Positions 41,990 to 50,599 of a stretch of 64,000 nt of DNA are shown in pieces (position 1 is the stretch's first letter; each line of letters opens with the position of its first letter). Under the pieces are notes generated by a model. It ran no database searches, had not been told where the DNA came from, and saw only the letters and a list, made by a program, of their open reading frames with translations. Both the position numbers and the translations under genes were made by a program. Source of the DNA: AC-32 sp963763475 (GTDB taxonomy: Bacteria > Actinomycetota > Thermoleophilia > Gaiellales > Gaiellaceae); NCBI GenBank assembly GCA_963763475.1, contig CAVXOR010000003.1, positions 310,001 to 374,000 of the forward strand, written 5' to 3'.

Positions 41990-43942
41990 ATGGGTAGGGG
42001 AAGGCTTTGCGCCGCGCTTGGCGTTGCGCTGCTGGCCACTGCCCTCGCAGGGTCTGCCGGAGGGGCCGGTTTCGCCAAGCCCGGTCTCATGCAGTCCGGC
42101 GTCGACCAGCGGTTCGTTCCGGGCGAGGTCGTGGTCGGCTTCCGCTCGAACGTGGATCCCGTCACTCGACGGATGGTCGTCGCCTCCGAGAGCGCAACGA
42201 CCGTGATCCGCCTTCCGCAGCTCGGCGCGCAGGTCGTCCGCGTCGACGGCTCCGTGCAGAGCGCGATCTCGGCGTTCGAGGCGAACCCGGCCGTCGCCTA
42301 CGCAGAGCCGAACTGGATCTACCACGCCGAGGCAGTCCCGAACGACCCGCGCTACTCCCAGACGTACGGCCTGCCGAGGATCCAGGCCCCCCAGGCGTGG
42401 GACGTCACCACCGGAAGCGCCGGAGTGACCGTGGCGATCGTGGACACCGGCGTCGCGAGCGACCACGCCGATCTGGCGCCGAACATGGTCGCGGGGGCGA
42501 ACTACGTCACCGGCGGGCCGAACACAACCCTCGACTACAACGGGCATGGGACGCACGTCGCCGGCACGATCGGCGCGCGCGGCAACAACGGCATCGGCGT
42601 AGCGGGCGTGAACTGGGACGTGCACCTCCTGCCGCTCCGCGTCCTGAACGGCGGCGGCAGCGGGACGAACGAGGACATCGCAGCCGCCTTCGCGTCAACC
42701 TGCACCACCCATCCAGCCCAGATCGTCAACGCAAGCCTCGGCGGAACGGACTACTCGCTGACGATGCGCAACGCGATCGCGAGCTGTCCGAACACGCTCT
42801 TCGTCGTCGCCGCGGGGAACAACGGAACGAACAACGACACGACGCCGCACTATCCGTGCAACTACGGCGCGGGGCCGGACAACCTGGCGAACGTGATCTG
42901 CGTCGCCGCCACAGACCAGAACGACGCGCTCGCCACCTTCTCGAACTACGGCGCGAGCGTCGACCTCGCGGCGCCGGGCGTGAGCACGACGAGCACGTGG
43001 CCGGCCTACACCACGGTGTACACGCAGGGCTTCGAAAACCCATTCACGGGGTGGGTGAACGACCCCGGCTCGACGTTCGCCCAGTCCACGACCGCGGCGA
43101 GCGGCGCCTACAGCATCACGGACTCCCCGGCCGGGAGCTACGCGCCCGGTGCCAACATGCACTTCTACCGCAGCGCGGCGGTGGCGAGCCTCGTCGGGAA
43201 GGTCGGCTGCCGCTACTTCTACAACCTCCGTCTCGACACTGAGAGCGGGCACGACTTCTTCTACTTCCTCGGCTCCTCCGACGGGCTGAGCTTCGGCGGC
43301 AGCGGCTGGTCGGGCTCGACCGGTGGTGCGTTCATCTCGAGCCTCTCGACTGACATGTCGGCCTACGACGGAGCGACCAACTTCTACCCGGCCTTCGGCT
43401 TCTCGGCGGATGGCAACGCGACCGTCGGCGACGGAGGCTACGCGGACGATCTGCAGCTGAAGTGCCTGCAAGCGAGCGCCGAGGACTACAACACGATCAG
43501 CGGCACCTCGATGGCGACTCCGCACGTCGCGGGTGTCGCTGCGCTCGTGAAGGCGGCTCATCCGACCTACACGGTCGCCCAACTCGTCGCCGCGATCCTG
43601 GGTAACACCGATCAGCTCGCGGGCCTGAGCGGCAAGGTCGCCACCGGCGGCCGGCTCAACGCCTGCAAGGCGGTCGGCGGCAGCTGCGCCGCCGCGCCGC
43701 CCCCGCCTCCGCCGCCCCCTTTCAAGCCGCCCTGCGTGGTTCCGAACGTGATCGGCGTGAAGCTCGCCACGGCCAAGGCGAAGATCAAGACGCGGCACTG
43801 CCGGGTCGGCAAGCTGGCCTACGTCAAATCGACCAAGAAGAAGAAGGGCAAGGTCGTCGTCGAGAAGCCGAAAGCGGGCAAGCGCCTCGGCAACGACGCC
43901 AAGGTCAGCCTGTGGATCGGCAAGGGGCCCAAGAGGCACTAG
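41990..43942 (+). CDS. Secreted subtilisin-like (S8) protease with inserted beta domain and C-terminal PASTA domain
   Basis: 650 residues with a signal peptide at 1-27. An I9-like propeptide (RFVPGEVVVGFRSNVDPV) precedes the catalytic domain, which has Asp in VAIVDTGVASDHADLA, His in DYNGHGTHVAGTIGARGNNG, Asn in FVVAAGNNGTNNDT and Ser in SGTSMATPHVAGVAALVKAA. Between VDLAAPG and SGTSMA lies an insertion of about 165 residues rich in Gly, Ser, Tyr and Phe, which looks like an extracellular beta-sandwich module. After the catalytic domain come a Pro-rich linker and a lysine-rich PASTA domain (VVPNVIGVKLATAKAKIK) that may bind peptidoglycan. It is likely a cell-wall-associated protease. Confidence 0.93.
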   Translation: MGRGRLCAALGVALLATALAGSAGGAGFAKPGLMQSGVDQRFVPGEVVVGFRSNVDPVTRRMVVASESATTVIRLPQLGAQVVRVDGSVQSAISAFEANPAVAYAEPNWIYHAEAVPNDPRYSQTYGLPRIQAPQAWDVTTGSAGVTVAIVDTGVASDHADLAPNMVAGANYVTGGPNTTLDYNGHGTHVAGTIGARGNNGIGVAGVNWDVHLLPLRVLNGGGSGTNEDIAAAFASTCTTHPAQIVNASLGGTDYSLTMRNAIASCPNTLFVVAAGNNGTNNDTTPHYPCNYGAGPDNLANVICVAATDQNDALATFSNYGASVDLAAPGVSTTSTWPAYTTVYTQGFENPFTGWVNDPGSTFAQSTTAASGAYSITDSPAGSYAPGANMHFYRSAAVASLVGKVGCRYFYNLRLDTESGHDFFYFLGSSDGLSFGGSGWSGSTGGAFISSLSTDMSAYDGATNFYPAFGFSADGNATVGDGGYADDLQLKCLQASAEDYNTISGTSMATPHVAGVAALVKAAHPTYTVAQLVAAILGNTDQLAGLSGKVATGGRLNACKAVGGSCAAAPPPPPPPPFKPPCVVPNVIGVKLATAKAKIKTRHCRVGKLAYVKSTKKKKGKVVVEKPKAGKRLGNDAKVSLWIGKGPKRH

Positions 43943-43955
43943 AGGCATCCCTGAC

Positions 43956-43987
43956 TGCGGCGTGGGGCCGTTAGGCTCCACGCCGCA
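43956..43987 (+). terminator. Hairpin terminator after the secreted subtilase gene
   Basis: TGCGGCGTGGGGCC and GGCTCCACGCCGCA form a 14-bp stem (one G-U pair) with loop GTTA, 14 bases after the stop. There is no T-run, so it may act as a rho-independent-like terminator of the T-less type seen in actinobacteria. The remaining bases up to 44092 show nothing else recognisable except the AGGGAGG site of the next gene. Confidence 0.65.
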
Positions 43988-44092
43988 TGACGGAGCGCCA
44001 CCCGAGCAACTCTACGGCGCTTCGCAGTGACCGCCTGTGATAGAAAACCGCGGCGCCGGGGAGTCTCGGCGCTTGTCTTGTAGGGAGGCTTC

Positions 44093-46135
44093 TTGATCGA
44101 TTTCTTCAGTGACCACGCGGTGCTGTTCGCGCTGCTCTGCTCCTTCGTCGCGATCGGGTACGGCATCGGTCTGACGGTCTGGCTGCTGAGGCAGCCGGCG
44201 GGCGACGAGCGCATGCAGGAGATCGCGCGCGCTATCCAGGAGGGCGCGGCCGCCTATCTGCGGCGCCAGTACACCACCATCGCAATCGTCGCGATCGTCC
44301 CGTTCCTTCTGCTCGGCTTCTACAACAAGCTCGGCTGGGGGACGGCCATCGGCTTCCTGATCGGCGCGGTGCTCTCCGCCGCAGCCGGCTTCATCGGGAT
44401 GAACGTCGCCGTGCGCTCGAATGTGCGCACCGCGGAAGCCGCCAAGCACGGGCTGAAGCCCGCGCTGAACGTCGCCTTTCGCGCCGGCTCGGTCACCGGC
44501 ATGCTCGTCGTCGGCCTCGGTCTGCTGGGTGTGGCCGGCTACTACTGGGCGCTGACGGGCTGGCTCGGGAACTCGTCGAGCTCGGCGATCGACGACCTCG
44601 TCGGCCTCGCCTTCGGTGGCTCGCTGATCTCCGTCTTCGCGCGACTCGGCGGCGGCATCTACACGAAGGCCGCGGACGTCGGCGCCGACCTGGTCGGCAA
44701 GATCGAGGCCGGGATCCCCGAGGACGATCCGCGCAACCCGGCAGTGATCGCCGACAACGTGGGCGACAACGTCGGCGACTGCGCCGGCATGGCGGCCGAC
44801 CTGTTCGAGACCTACGCGGTCACCGCCGTGGCCGTGATGCTGCTCGCCACCCAGACCTTCCCCGGCCTCCACCTCGAGCTGTTCCCCCTTGCGATCGGCG
44901 GGATCTCGATCATCGCCTCCGTGATCGGCACCTTCTTCGCGCGAGTCGGGCGCGGCGGCTCGATCATGAACGCGCTCTACAAGGCCGTGATGGTCGCGAC
45001 CGTGCTCTCCGCGATCGGCTTCATCCCGGTCGTGCTCGCCTACGACTCGAGCCGCTTCAGCTTCTGGGATCTCTACCTCTCCGCGCTGGTCGGCCTGATC
45101 GTGACCTTCCTGCTGGTGGCGATCACCGAGTTCTACACCGGCACCCGCTGGCGCCCGGTCAAGCAGATCTCGTCGGCCTCGCGCACCGGCCACGCGACGA
45201 ACATCATCGAAGGGCTCGCCGTCGGCATGCAGGCGACGGCCGCGCCGGTGATCGTGATCGCTGCCGGGATCCTGGTCGCTCACCACTACGCCGGCCTGTA
45301 CGGGATCGGCGTCGCCGTGATGGCGCAGCTCTCGATGACCGGCCTGATCGTCGCACTCGACGCCTACGGCCCCGTGACCGACAACGCCGGCGGGATCGCC
45401 GAGATGGCAAACCTCGACGAGTCGGTGCGCGCGATCACCGACCCGCTCGACGCGGTCGGCAACACGACCAAGGCAGTCACGAAGGGCTATGCGATCGGCT
45501 CGGCCGCCCTCGCCGCGCTGATCCTCTTCGACAGCTACACGAACGGTCTCGGCGTCCGGAACTTTCAGGTGACGTTCGCGCTCGACGACGCCTGGGTGAT
45601 CGCCGGCCTGTTCATCGGCGGCCTGATGCCGTTCCTGTTCGCGTCGCTCGCGATGGAGGCGGTCGGTCGCGTGGGCGGCCAGGTCGTGACCGAGGTGCGC
45701 CGTCAGTTCCGCGAGATCCCCGGGATCATGGAAGGGACGGCGCGGCCCGAGTACGGCAAGGCGATCGACATCGTCACCGGCTCGGCGATCAAGAGCATGC
45801 TGCTGCCCGCCCTGATCCCGATCGGCTTCCCGATCGTGGCCGGGCTGATCAGCGCGAAGCTGCTCGGCGGGCTCCTGATCGGGACGATCGTCACGGGCTT
45901 GTTCCTGGCGATCGCGATGACCTCCGGCGGCGGCGCCTGGGACAACGCGAAGAAGCTGATCGAGGACGGCGCCTTCGGCGGCAAGGGCTCGGAGGCCCAC
46001 GCAGCCGCGGTCACCGGCGACACGGTCGGCGATCCCTACAAGGACACGGCCGGGCCCGCGATCAACCCCATGATCAAGATCACGAACCTGGTCGCGATCC
46101 TGATCATCCCGCTGATCGTCTCCATCCACGGATAG
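44093..46135 (+). CDS. hppA: Membrane-bound proton-translocating pyrophosphatase, K+-independent type
   Basis: The 680-residue, roughly 16-helix pump hydrolyses pyrophosphate and exports H+. Signature motifs are GGGIYTKAADVGADLVGKIE, IPEDDPRNPAVIADNVGDNV, GDCAGMAADLFETYAVTAVA and TSGGGAWDNAKKLIE with GDTVGDPYKDTAGPAINPMI. The residue that separates K+-dependent (Ala) from K+-independent (Lys) enzymes lies in VGNTTKAVTKGYAIGSA. It is Lys, and it falls at residue 460 here. The gene starts at TTG 44093 with an AGGGAGG site. It makes use of pyrophosphate from biosynthesis to support the membrane potential. Confidence 0.97.
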   Translation: MIDFFSDHAVLFALLCSFVAIGYGIGLTVWLLRQPAGDERMQEIARAIQEGAAAYLRRQYTTIAIVAIVPFLLLGFYNKLGWGTAIGFLIGAVLSAAAGFIGMNVAVRSNVRTAEAAKHGLKPALNVAFRAGSVTGMLVVGLGLLGVAGYYWALTGWLGNSSSSAIDDLVGLAFGGSLISVFARLGGGIYTKAADVGADLVGKIEAGIPEDDPRNPAVIADNVGDNVGDCAGMAADLFETYAVTAVAVMLLATQTFPGLHLELFPLAIGGISIIASVIGTFFARVGRGGSIMNALYKAVMVATVLSAIGFIPVVLAYDSSRFSFWDLYLSALVGLIVTFLLVAITEFYTGTRWRPVKQISSASRTGHATNIIEGLAVGMQATAAPVIVIAAGILVAHHYAGLYGIGVAVMAQLSMTGLIVALDAYGPVTDNAGGIAEMANLDESVRAITDPLDAVGNTTKAVTKGYAIGSAALAALILFDSYTNGLGVRNFQVTFALDDAWVIAGLFIGGLMPFLFASLAMEAVGRVGGQVVTEVRRQFREIPGIMEGTARPEYGKAIDIVTGSAIKSMLLPALIPIGFPIVAGLISAKLLGGLLIGTIVTGLFLAIAMTSGGGAWDNAKKLIEDGAFGGKGSEAHAAAVTGDTVGDPYKDTAGPAINPMIKITNLVAILIIPLIVSIHG

Positions 46136-46162
46136 CCGCGTGCGGGCCTAGAGTCCGCTTCG

Positions 46163-48058
46163 ATGTCACGGAGACGGCGGCAGCAGCGGCTCGAGCGCGT
46201 CCTCGGGACGCCGGCGCTTTTCTCGACCGCCTACGGCAACGTCGGCTCGTCGATCTACTACGCCCTCGGCGTCACCGCCGTTTTCGCGCTGGGGCTGACG
46301 CCCGTCGTGTTCGTGATCGCGGGCGTGATCTTCGCGGCGACGGCAGCCACGTACGCGGAGGGGACCGTGCGCTTCCCGGAGGCGGGCGGGTCCTCGAGCT
46401 TCGCGCGCCACGCCTTCAACGAGCTCGTCTCGTTCGGGGCAGCCTGGGCGCAGATGCTCAACTACATCATCACGATCGCCATCTCGGCGTTCTTCGTGCC
46501 GCACTACCTCTCGATCTTCTGGGAGCCGCTGCGCGAGAACCCGTGGGACATCGTCGGCGGCGGCCTCGTGATCCTGCTGCTGGTGACGCTCAACATCGTC
46601 GGCATCCAGGAGTCGGCGCGGGTGAACATCGGGCTGGCGCTGATCGACTTCGCCACGCAGGTGCTGCTCGTGCTGCTGGGCTTTGCGCTGATCTTCAGCC
46701 CGCACGTGCTCAGCTCGAACATCCACTGGGGCGTCGCCCCGACGTGGAGCCAGTTCCTCCTCGCGATCCCGGTCGCGATGATCGCGTACACCGGGATCGA
46801 GACCGTCTCGAACCTGGCCGAGGAGGCGCGCGACCCGGTCAAGAACATCCCGCGCGCGATCTCGTTCGTGGCGATCGCCGTCTTCGTCATCTACTTCACG
46901 CTGCCGTGGATCGCGCTCTCCGCCCTGCCGGTCACGAAGACCGCGGACGGCCACTACCAGACGCTGCTCGGACTGGGCCCGCCCGAGGGGTTCTCCAACG
47001 ACCCGGTGCTCGGCCTGGTCGAGAACCTCGGCGTGCACGGCGCCGCGCTCAGCGCGCTGAAGGTCTACGTCGGGCTGCTGGCCGCGACGATCCTCTTCAT
47101 CGCGACCAACGCGGGTGTGATCGGTGCCTCCCGCATCACCTACGCGATGGCCAGCTACCGGCAGCTGCCCGAGGTCTTCCGACGCCTGCACAAGCGGTTC
47201 AAGACGCCCTACATCTCGTTGCTGTTCTTCGCGGGCGCGATCCCGATGATCGTGCTGCTGCCGGGCCAGACGGACTTCCTCGGCACGATGTACTCGTTCG
47301 GCGCGATGCTCTCGTTCACGGTCGCGCACGCCTCGATCGTCGCGCTGCGCTACAGGCGCCGGGACGACGAGCTTATCTTTCGCGCTCGGCCCAACGTGCG
47401 CCTGCGCGGAGTGGACTGGCCGCTGTTCGCCGTCTTCGGGGGGCTCGGAACGGCGCTGTCCTGGCTCGTCGTGGTCGAGCAGGAAGCGCCCACGCGCTGG
47501 GCGGGCCTCGGCTGGCTCGTGGCCGGATTCGCCATGTACGCGGTCTACCGGCGCCGGGTCCTGCACGAGCCGTTGATGGAGACCGTTCGCGCGCCGGTCG
47601 TGATCGGGCCGGCGATCGCACTGGAGTACCGCAACGTGCTCGTCCCGGTCGTCTCGCGGCGCGAGTCGGAGGCCGCGGTCGACCTGGCCTGTCGCCTCGC
47701 GAGCGAGCGGCGCGGGGCGATCGTGGCGCTGACCGTGCTCGAGGTGCCGCTCGAGCTCCCGCTCGACGCGGAGCTCCCGGAGTCCCTTGAGCGGAAGGCC
47801 CACGAGCTGCTCGACGAGGTGCGTGCGATCGGCGACGCATACGGCGTGGAGGTGGTCGGCAGGCTCGTCCGCGCTCGCCGGGCGGGCCGTGCGATCGTCG
47901 AGGAGGCCGAGCGGCGCAACAGCGAGATCGTGGTGATGGGCGCGCCCCGCCACGACGAGCACCGCCGTCGCGGCCGGATCTTCGGCGGGACCGTCGACTA
48001 CGTGCTGAAGAACGCGCCCTGCCGCGTGATGGTGGCTGCCGCACCCCGAGCCGCATGA
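46163..48058 (+). CDS. APC-superfamily permease with C-terminal universal-stress domain
   Basis: The 631-residue protein has 12 membrane helices (residues about 20-470; start TPALFSTAYGNVGSSIYYAL, core AMIAYTGIETVSNLAEEARD) followed by a UspA-like domain (about 490-625, YRNVLVPVVSRRESEAAVDL to TVDYVLKNAPCRVMV). The Usp ATP motif (G-x2-G-x9-G) is not intact. It imports or exports an amino acid, amine or cation. Nearby TrkA genes suggest a link to K+ or another ion. TAGAGT (46149-46154) ends eight bases before the ATG. A 56-residue gene overlaps its stop. Confidence 0.85.
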   Translation: MSRRRRQQRLERVLGTPALFSTAYGNVGSSIYYALGVTAVFALGLTPVVFVIAGVIFAATAATYAEGTVRFPEAGGSSSFARHAFNELVSFGAAWAQMLNYIITIAISAFFVPHYLSIFWEPLRENPWDIVGGGLVILLLVTLNIVGIQESARVNIGLALIDFATQVLLVLLGFALIFSPHVLSSNIHWGVAPTWSQFLLAIPVAMIAYTGIETVSNLAEEARDPVKNIPRAISFVAIAVFVIYFTLPWIALSALPVTKTADGHYQTLLGLGPPEGFSNDPVLGLVENLGVHGAALSALKVYVGLLAATILFIATNAGVIGASRITYAMASYRQLPEVFRRLHKRFKTPYISLLFFAGAIPMIVLLPGQTDFLGTMYSFGAMLSFTVAHASIVALRYRRRDDELIFRARPNVRLRGVDWPLFAVFGGLGTALSWLVVVEQEAPTRWAGLGWLVAGFAMYAVYRRRVLHEPLMETVRAPVVIGPAIALEYRNVLVPVVSRRESEAAVDLACRLASERRGAIVALTVLEVPLELPLDAELPESLERKAHELLDEVRAIGDAYGVEVVGRLVRARRAGRAIVEEAERRNSEIVVMGAPRHDEHRRRGRIFGGTVDYVLKNAPCRVMVAAAPRAA

Positions 48059-48225
48059 GAGACATGTACCGCGGGATGACCGCGCTCTTCGGGCTGGCGG
48101 CGATCGGGATCGGGATCGCGATCGCCGTCCAGACCGCGCGCCACGGCGGCGTCGTCGGCTACCTGATCGGCGCCCTCTTTGTCGCCCTCGGCGCCGGCCG
48201 GCTGTACCTGCTGCGACGTCGGTGA
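48055..48225 (+). CDS. 56-residue two-helix membrane protein
   Basis: ATG 48055 overlaps the stop of the permease gene (ATGA) and opens a 56-codon frame. It has one hydrophobic helix (LFGLAAIGIGIAIAVQTARH), a GG turn and a second helix (VVGYLIGALFVALGAGRLYL), ending LLRRR. The positive-inside ends and coupled position support a real gene. I do not recognise the family. It could be a small accessory subunit of the upstream permease. Confidence 0.7.
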   Translation: MRDMYRGMTALFGLAAIGIGIAIAVQTARHGGVVGYLIGALFVALGAGRLYLLRRR

Positions 48226-48244
48226 CAGTCACAGTGACTGTCAC
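48222..48244. promoter_or_regulatory. Perfect 23-bp palindromic operator candidate
   Basis: GTGACAGTCA-CAG-TGACTGTCAC is a perfect 10-bp inverted repeat with a three-base centre. It covers the -35 region expected for the TAACCT -10 box at 48255-48260 in front of the second permease gene. Its form is typical of TetR- or GntR-type repressor sites. No such regulator is encoded nearby. Confidence 0.7.
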
Positions 48245-48266
48245 TGTTCAGGAGTAACCTCCGGCC

Positions 48267-50162
48267 GTGGCGAGGAAGATCACGGGGTTGCAGCGCGTCC
48301 TCGACGCGCCGGCGCTGTTCTCGGTCGCCTACGGCGAGATCGCCTCTTCGATCTACGTCGCGCTCGGGATCATCGCCCTGCACGCGCTCGGCCTCACGCC
48401 GGAGGTGCTGGCGCTGGTCGGCGCGCTGTTCCTGATCGTCTCGCTCTCGTACGCCGAGGGGACGACCGCGATCCCGGAGACCGGAGGCGCCGCCACCTTC
48501 GTCCGCCGCGCGTTCAACGACCTCGTCGGCTTCCTGACGGGCTGGGCGCTCTTCCTCGACTACCTGATCGTGATCGCCCTCTCAGCGCTCTTCCTGCCGC
48601 ACTACCTCGGCGCGGCGATGGAGTGGGAGTCGCTCGAGCGCAACCCGTGGGACGTGGTCGTCGGCGTGTGCGTGGTGCTCGGCGTGGCCGCGCTCCGGCT
48701 GGTGCGCCGGTCTGCCTTCTACCGCTACGGGATCTTCGTCGCGGTGCTCGACCTGCTGACCCAGCTGCTGCTCGTCGTGCTCGGCTTCGCGCTCCTGTTC
48801 TCGCCCGAGGCGCTCACGCACGGGGTCTCGGTCGGCACGCATCCGAGCTGGCACCAAATCGCCTTCGCGCTGCCGCTGGCGATGCTGGCCTACACCGGCC
48901 TCGAGACGGTCTCGAACCTCGCCGAGGAGACGCGCGAGCCCGGGCGCGACCTGCCTCGCAGCCTCTTTTCCGGGATCGGTCTCGTCGTGCTGATCTACGT
49001 CGCGATCGCCTGCGTCGCGCTGAGCGCATTCCCGGCCACCGGCGGCACGACGGCGCTCGGCACCGATTGGCTGCGCTCGCCGCTGATGGGCATCGTCGAC
49101 GCCTTACGCGGGCCGCTGCCCGACGCGCTCGCGACGGCGCTGCGCGTGTACGTCGGCCTGACCGGGGCGGTGATCCTGCTCGTCTCCGTCACGACCTCGA
49201 TCTCGGGCTTCACGCGCCTCGCGCACTCGCTCGGCGAGCACGGCCAGCTGCCTCGTGACTTCGGTCGGCTGAACCGGCGCACGCTCGTCTCGCCGCAGGC
49301 GATCGTCGCGGCCGCGCTGATCTCGATCGCGCTGATGATCGGGACGTCCTTCGTGCACGACGACGTTGCCTTCCTGGCGAGCCTGTTCAGCTTCGGCGTG
49401 CTCGCCGCGTTCACGGCCGCGCAGCTGGCGGTGATCAAGCTGCGCTTCAGCGAGCCGGACCTGCCCCGCCCGTACCGCGCCCCGGCCAACGTGAAGCTGC
49501 GCGGGGTCGAGGTGCCGCTGCCGGCGATCATCGGCGCGGCCGCCACCTTGGCGATCTGGGTCGTGGCGATGGTCACCCACGCGGGCGCGCGCTACGGCGG
49601 CCCGGCGTGGCTCGTGGCCGGCGCGGTGGTCTACTGGCTCGTTCGCAGGAGTCGTGGCGAGGGTCTGCTCGAGCACGTCCAAGCGCCGTCCGAGGCACTC
49701 CCGGAGTCCGAGTTCACGAGCATCCTCGTCCCGATGAAGCTCGGCGCAATCGGCGAGGAGATGATCGCGACCGCGGTCAAGCTCGCCCGCGACCGCGGCG
49801 CCCTGGTCGAGGCGCTCTACGTGATCCGCGTGCCGCTCGACCGGCCGCTCGAGGCCGAGCTCGACGAGCAGGAAGAGCGCGCGGCCGCCTCGCTCGCGGA
49901 GGCCCGCCTGCTCGGAGCCGACAACGGCGTCGATGTCCAGGTGGAGACGGTCCGGGCGCGCTCGATCGGCGACGCGATCGTCGACGAGGCCAGGCGGCGC
50001 GGCAACGACCTGATCGTGGTCGGCTCGGCACCACGCTGGCGGCGGCAGTCGCGCTTCTTCTCGCCGACGGTCGAATACGTGCTGCGCAAGGCCCCCTGCG
50101 AGGTGCTGGTGGTCGCTTTCCCCGAGGGCGTGATGGAGGAAGACGGCGCTGAGCTAATGTGA
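48267..50162 (+). CDS. APC-superfamily permease with C-terminal universal-stress domain
   Basis: The 631-residue paralogue of the upstream permease has the same plan: APC core (TPALFS-like start APALFSVAYGEIASSIYVAL, AMLAYTGLETVSNLAEETRE) and a C-terminal Usp-like domain (FTSILVPMKLGAIGEEMIAT to TVEYVLRKAPCEVLVVAF). The Usp glycine motif is again degenerate. It starts at GTG 48267, six bases after TAACCT, and has a palindromic operator upstream, so it has its own regulated promoter. The stop overlaps the first TrkA-like gene by GTGA. The substrate is unknown. Confidence 0.85.
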   Translation: MARKITGLQRVLDAPALFSVAYGEIASSIYVALGIIALHALGLTPEVLALVGALFLIVSLSYAEGTTAIPETGGAATFVRRAFNDLVGFLTGWALFLDYLIVIALSALFLPHYLGAAMEWESLERNPWDVVVGVCVVLGVAALRLVRRSAFYRYGIFVAVLDLLTQLLLVVLGFALLFSPEALTHGVSVGTHPSWHQIAFALPLAMLAYTGLETVSNLAEETREPGRDLPRSLFSGIGLVVLIYVAIACVALSAFPATGGTTALGTDWLRSPLMGIVDALRGPLPDALATALRVYVGLTGAVILLVSVTTSISGFTRLAHSLGEHGQLPRDFGRLNRRTLVSPQAIVAAALISIALMIGTSFVHDDVAFLASLFSFGVLAAFTAAQLAVIKLRFSEPDLPRPYRAPANVKLRGVEVPLPAIIGAAATLAIWVVAMVTHAGARYGGPAWLVAGAVVYWLVRRSRGEGLLEHVQAPSEALPESEFTSILVPMKLGAIGEEMIATAVKLARDRGALVEALYVIRVPLDRPLEAELDEQEERAAASLAEARLLGADNGVDVQVETVRARSIGDAIVDEARRRGNDLIVVGSAPRWRRQSRFFSPTVEYVLRKAPCEVLVVAFPEGVMEEDGAELM

Positions 50163-50599
50163 GTCACATGAAGGCATTGGTGATCGGCTGCGGCCGCGTC
50201 GGCTCCAACATCGCGCTCCTGCTCGACCGGGAGGGCTGGGAGGTGACCGCGGTGGACGAGAAGGAAGAGGCTCTCGGCCGCCTCGGCGACGACTGGGCAG
50301 GCGGCTTCGTGCTCGGCCACGGGATGGACATCGATGTCCTGCGCCGAGCAGGGATCGAGGAAGCCGACGCCGTCGTGGTGGCCACGGACGGCGACAACAC
50401 GAACATCGTGATCGGCCAGGTCGCCCAGCAGCGCTTCGACAACCAGTGCGTCGTCGTGCGCGTGCTCGACCCGGCCCGCGCTCAGTTCTACCGCGAGCGG
50501 GGCCTGCGCACCGTCTGTCCGACCTCGGTCGCCATCGACGTGCTGCTCGAGTCGGTTCGCGCCTGCGAGGTTCGGCCCGCCCAGCCGAGCACGGCCTGA
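50159..50599 (+). CDS. TrkA-N (RCK) domain protein, short form
   Basis: The 146-residue protein consists of only an RCK_N Rossmann domain: ALVIGCGRVGSNIALLLDRE, VDEKEEALGRL, VLGHGMDIDVLRRAGIEEAD and VVATDGDNTNIVIGQVAQQR. It lacks the TrkA_C domain. Such proteins bind NAD(H) or nucleotides and gate K+ channels or Trk/Ktr transporters. GTG 50159 overlaps the permease stop, and ATG 50168 is an in-frame alternative. The second RCK protein follows with a one-base overlap (TGATG). Confidence 0.88.
   Translation: MSHMKALVIGCGRVGSNIALLLDREGWEVTAVDEKEEALGRLGDDWAGGFVLGHGMDIDVLRRAGIEEADAVVVATDGDNTNIVIGQVAQQRFDNQCVVVRVLDPARAQFYRERGLRTVCPTSVAIDVLLESVRACEVRPAQPSTA

Noticed and set aside
44012..48244. Very long open frames antisense to hppA and to the first APC permease
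   Set aside because: They are rich in Arg, Asp and Glu without any domain pattern and mirror GC-rich codon use of the real genes on the plus strand.
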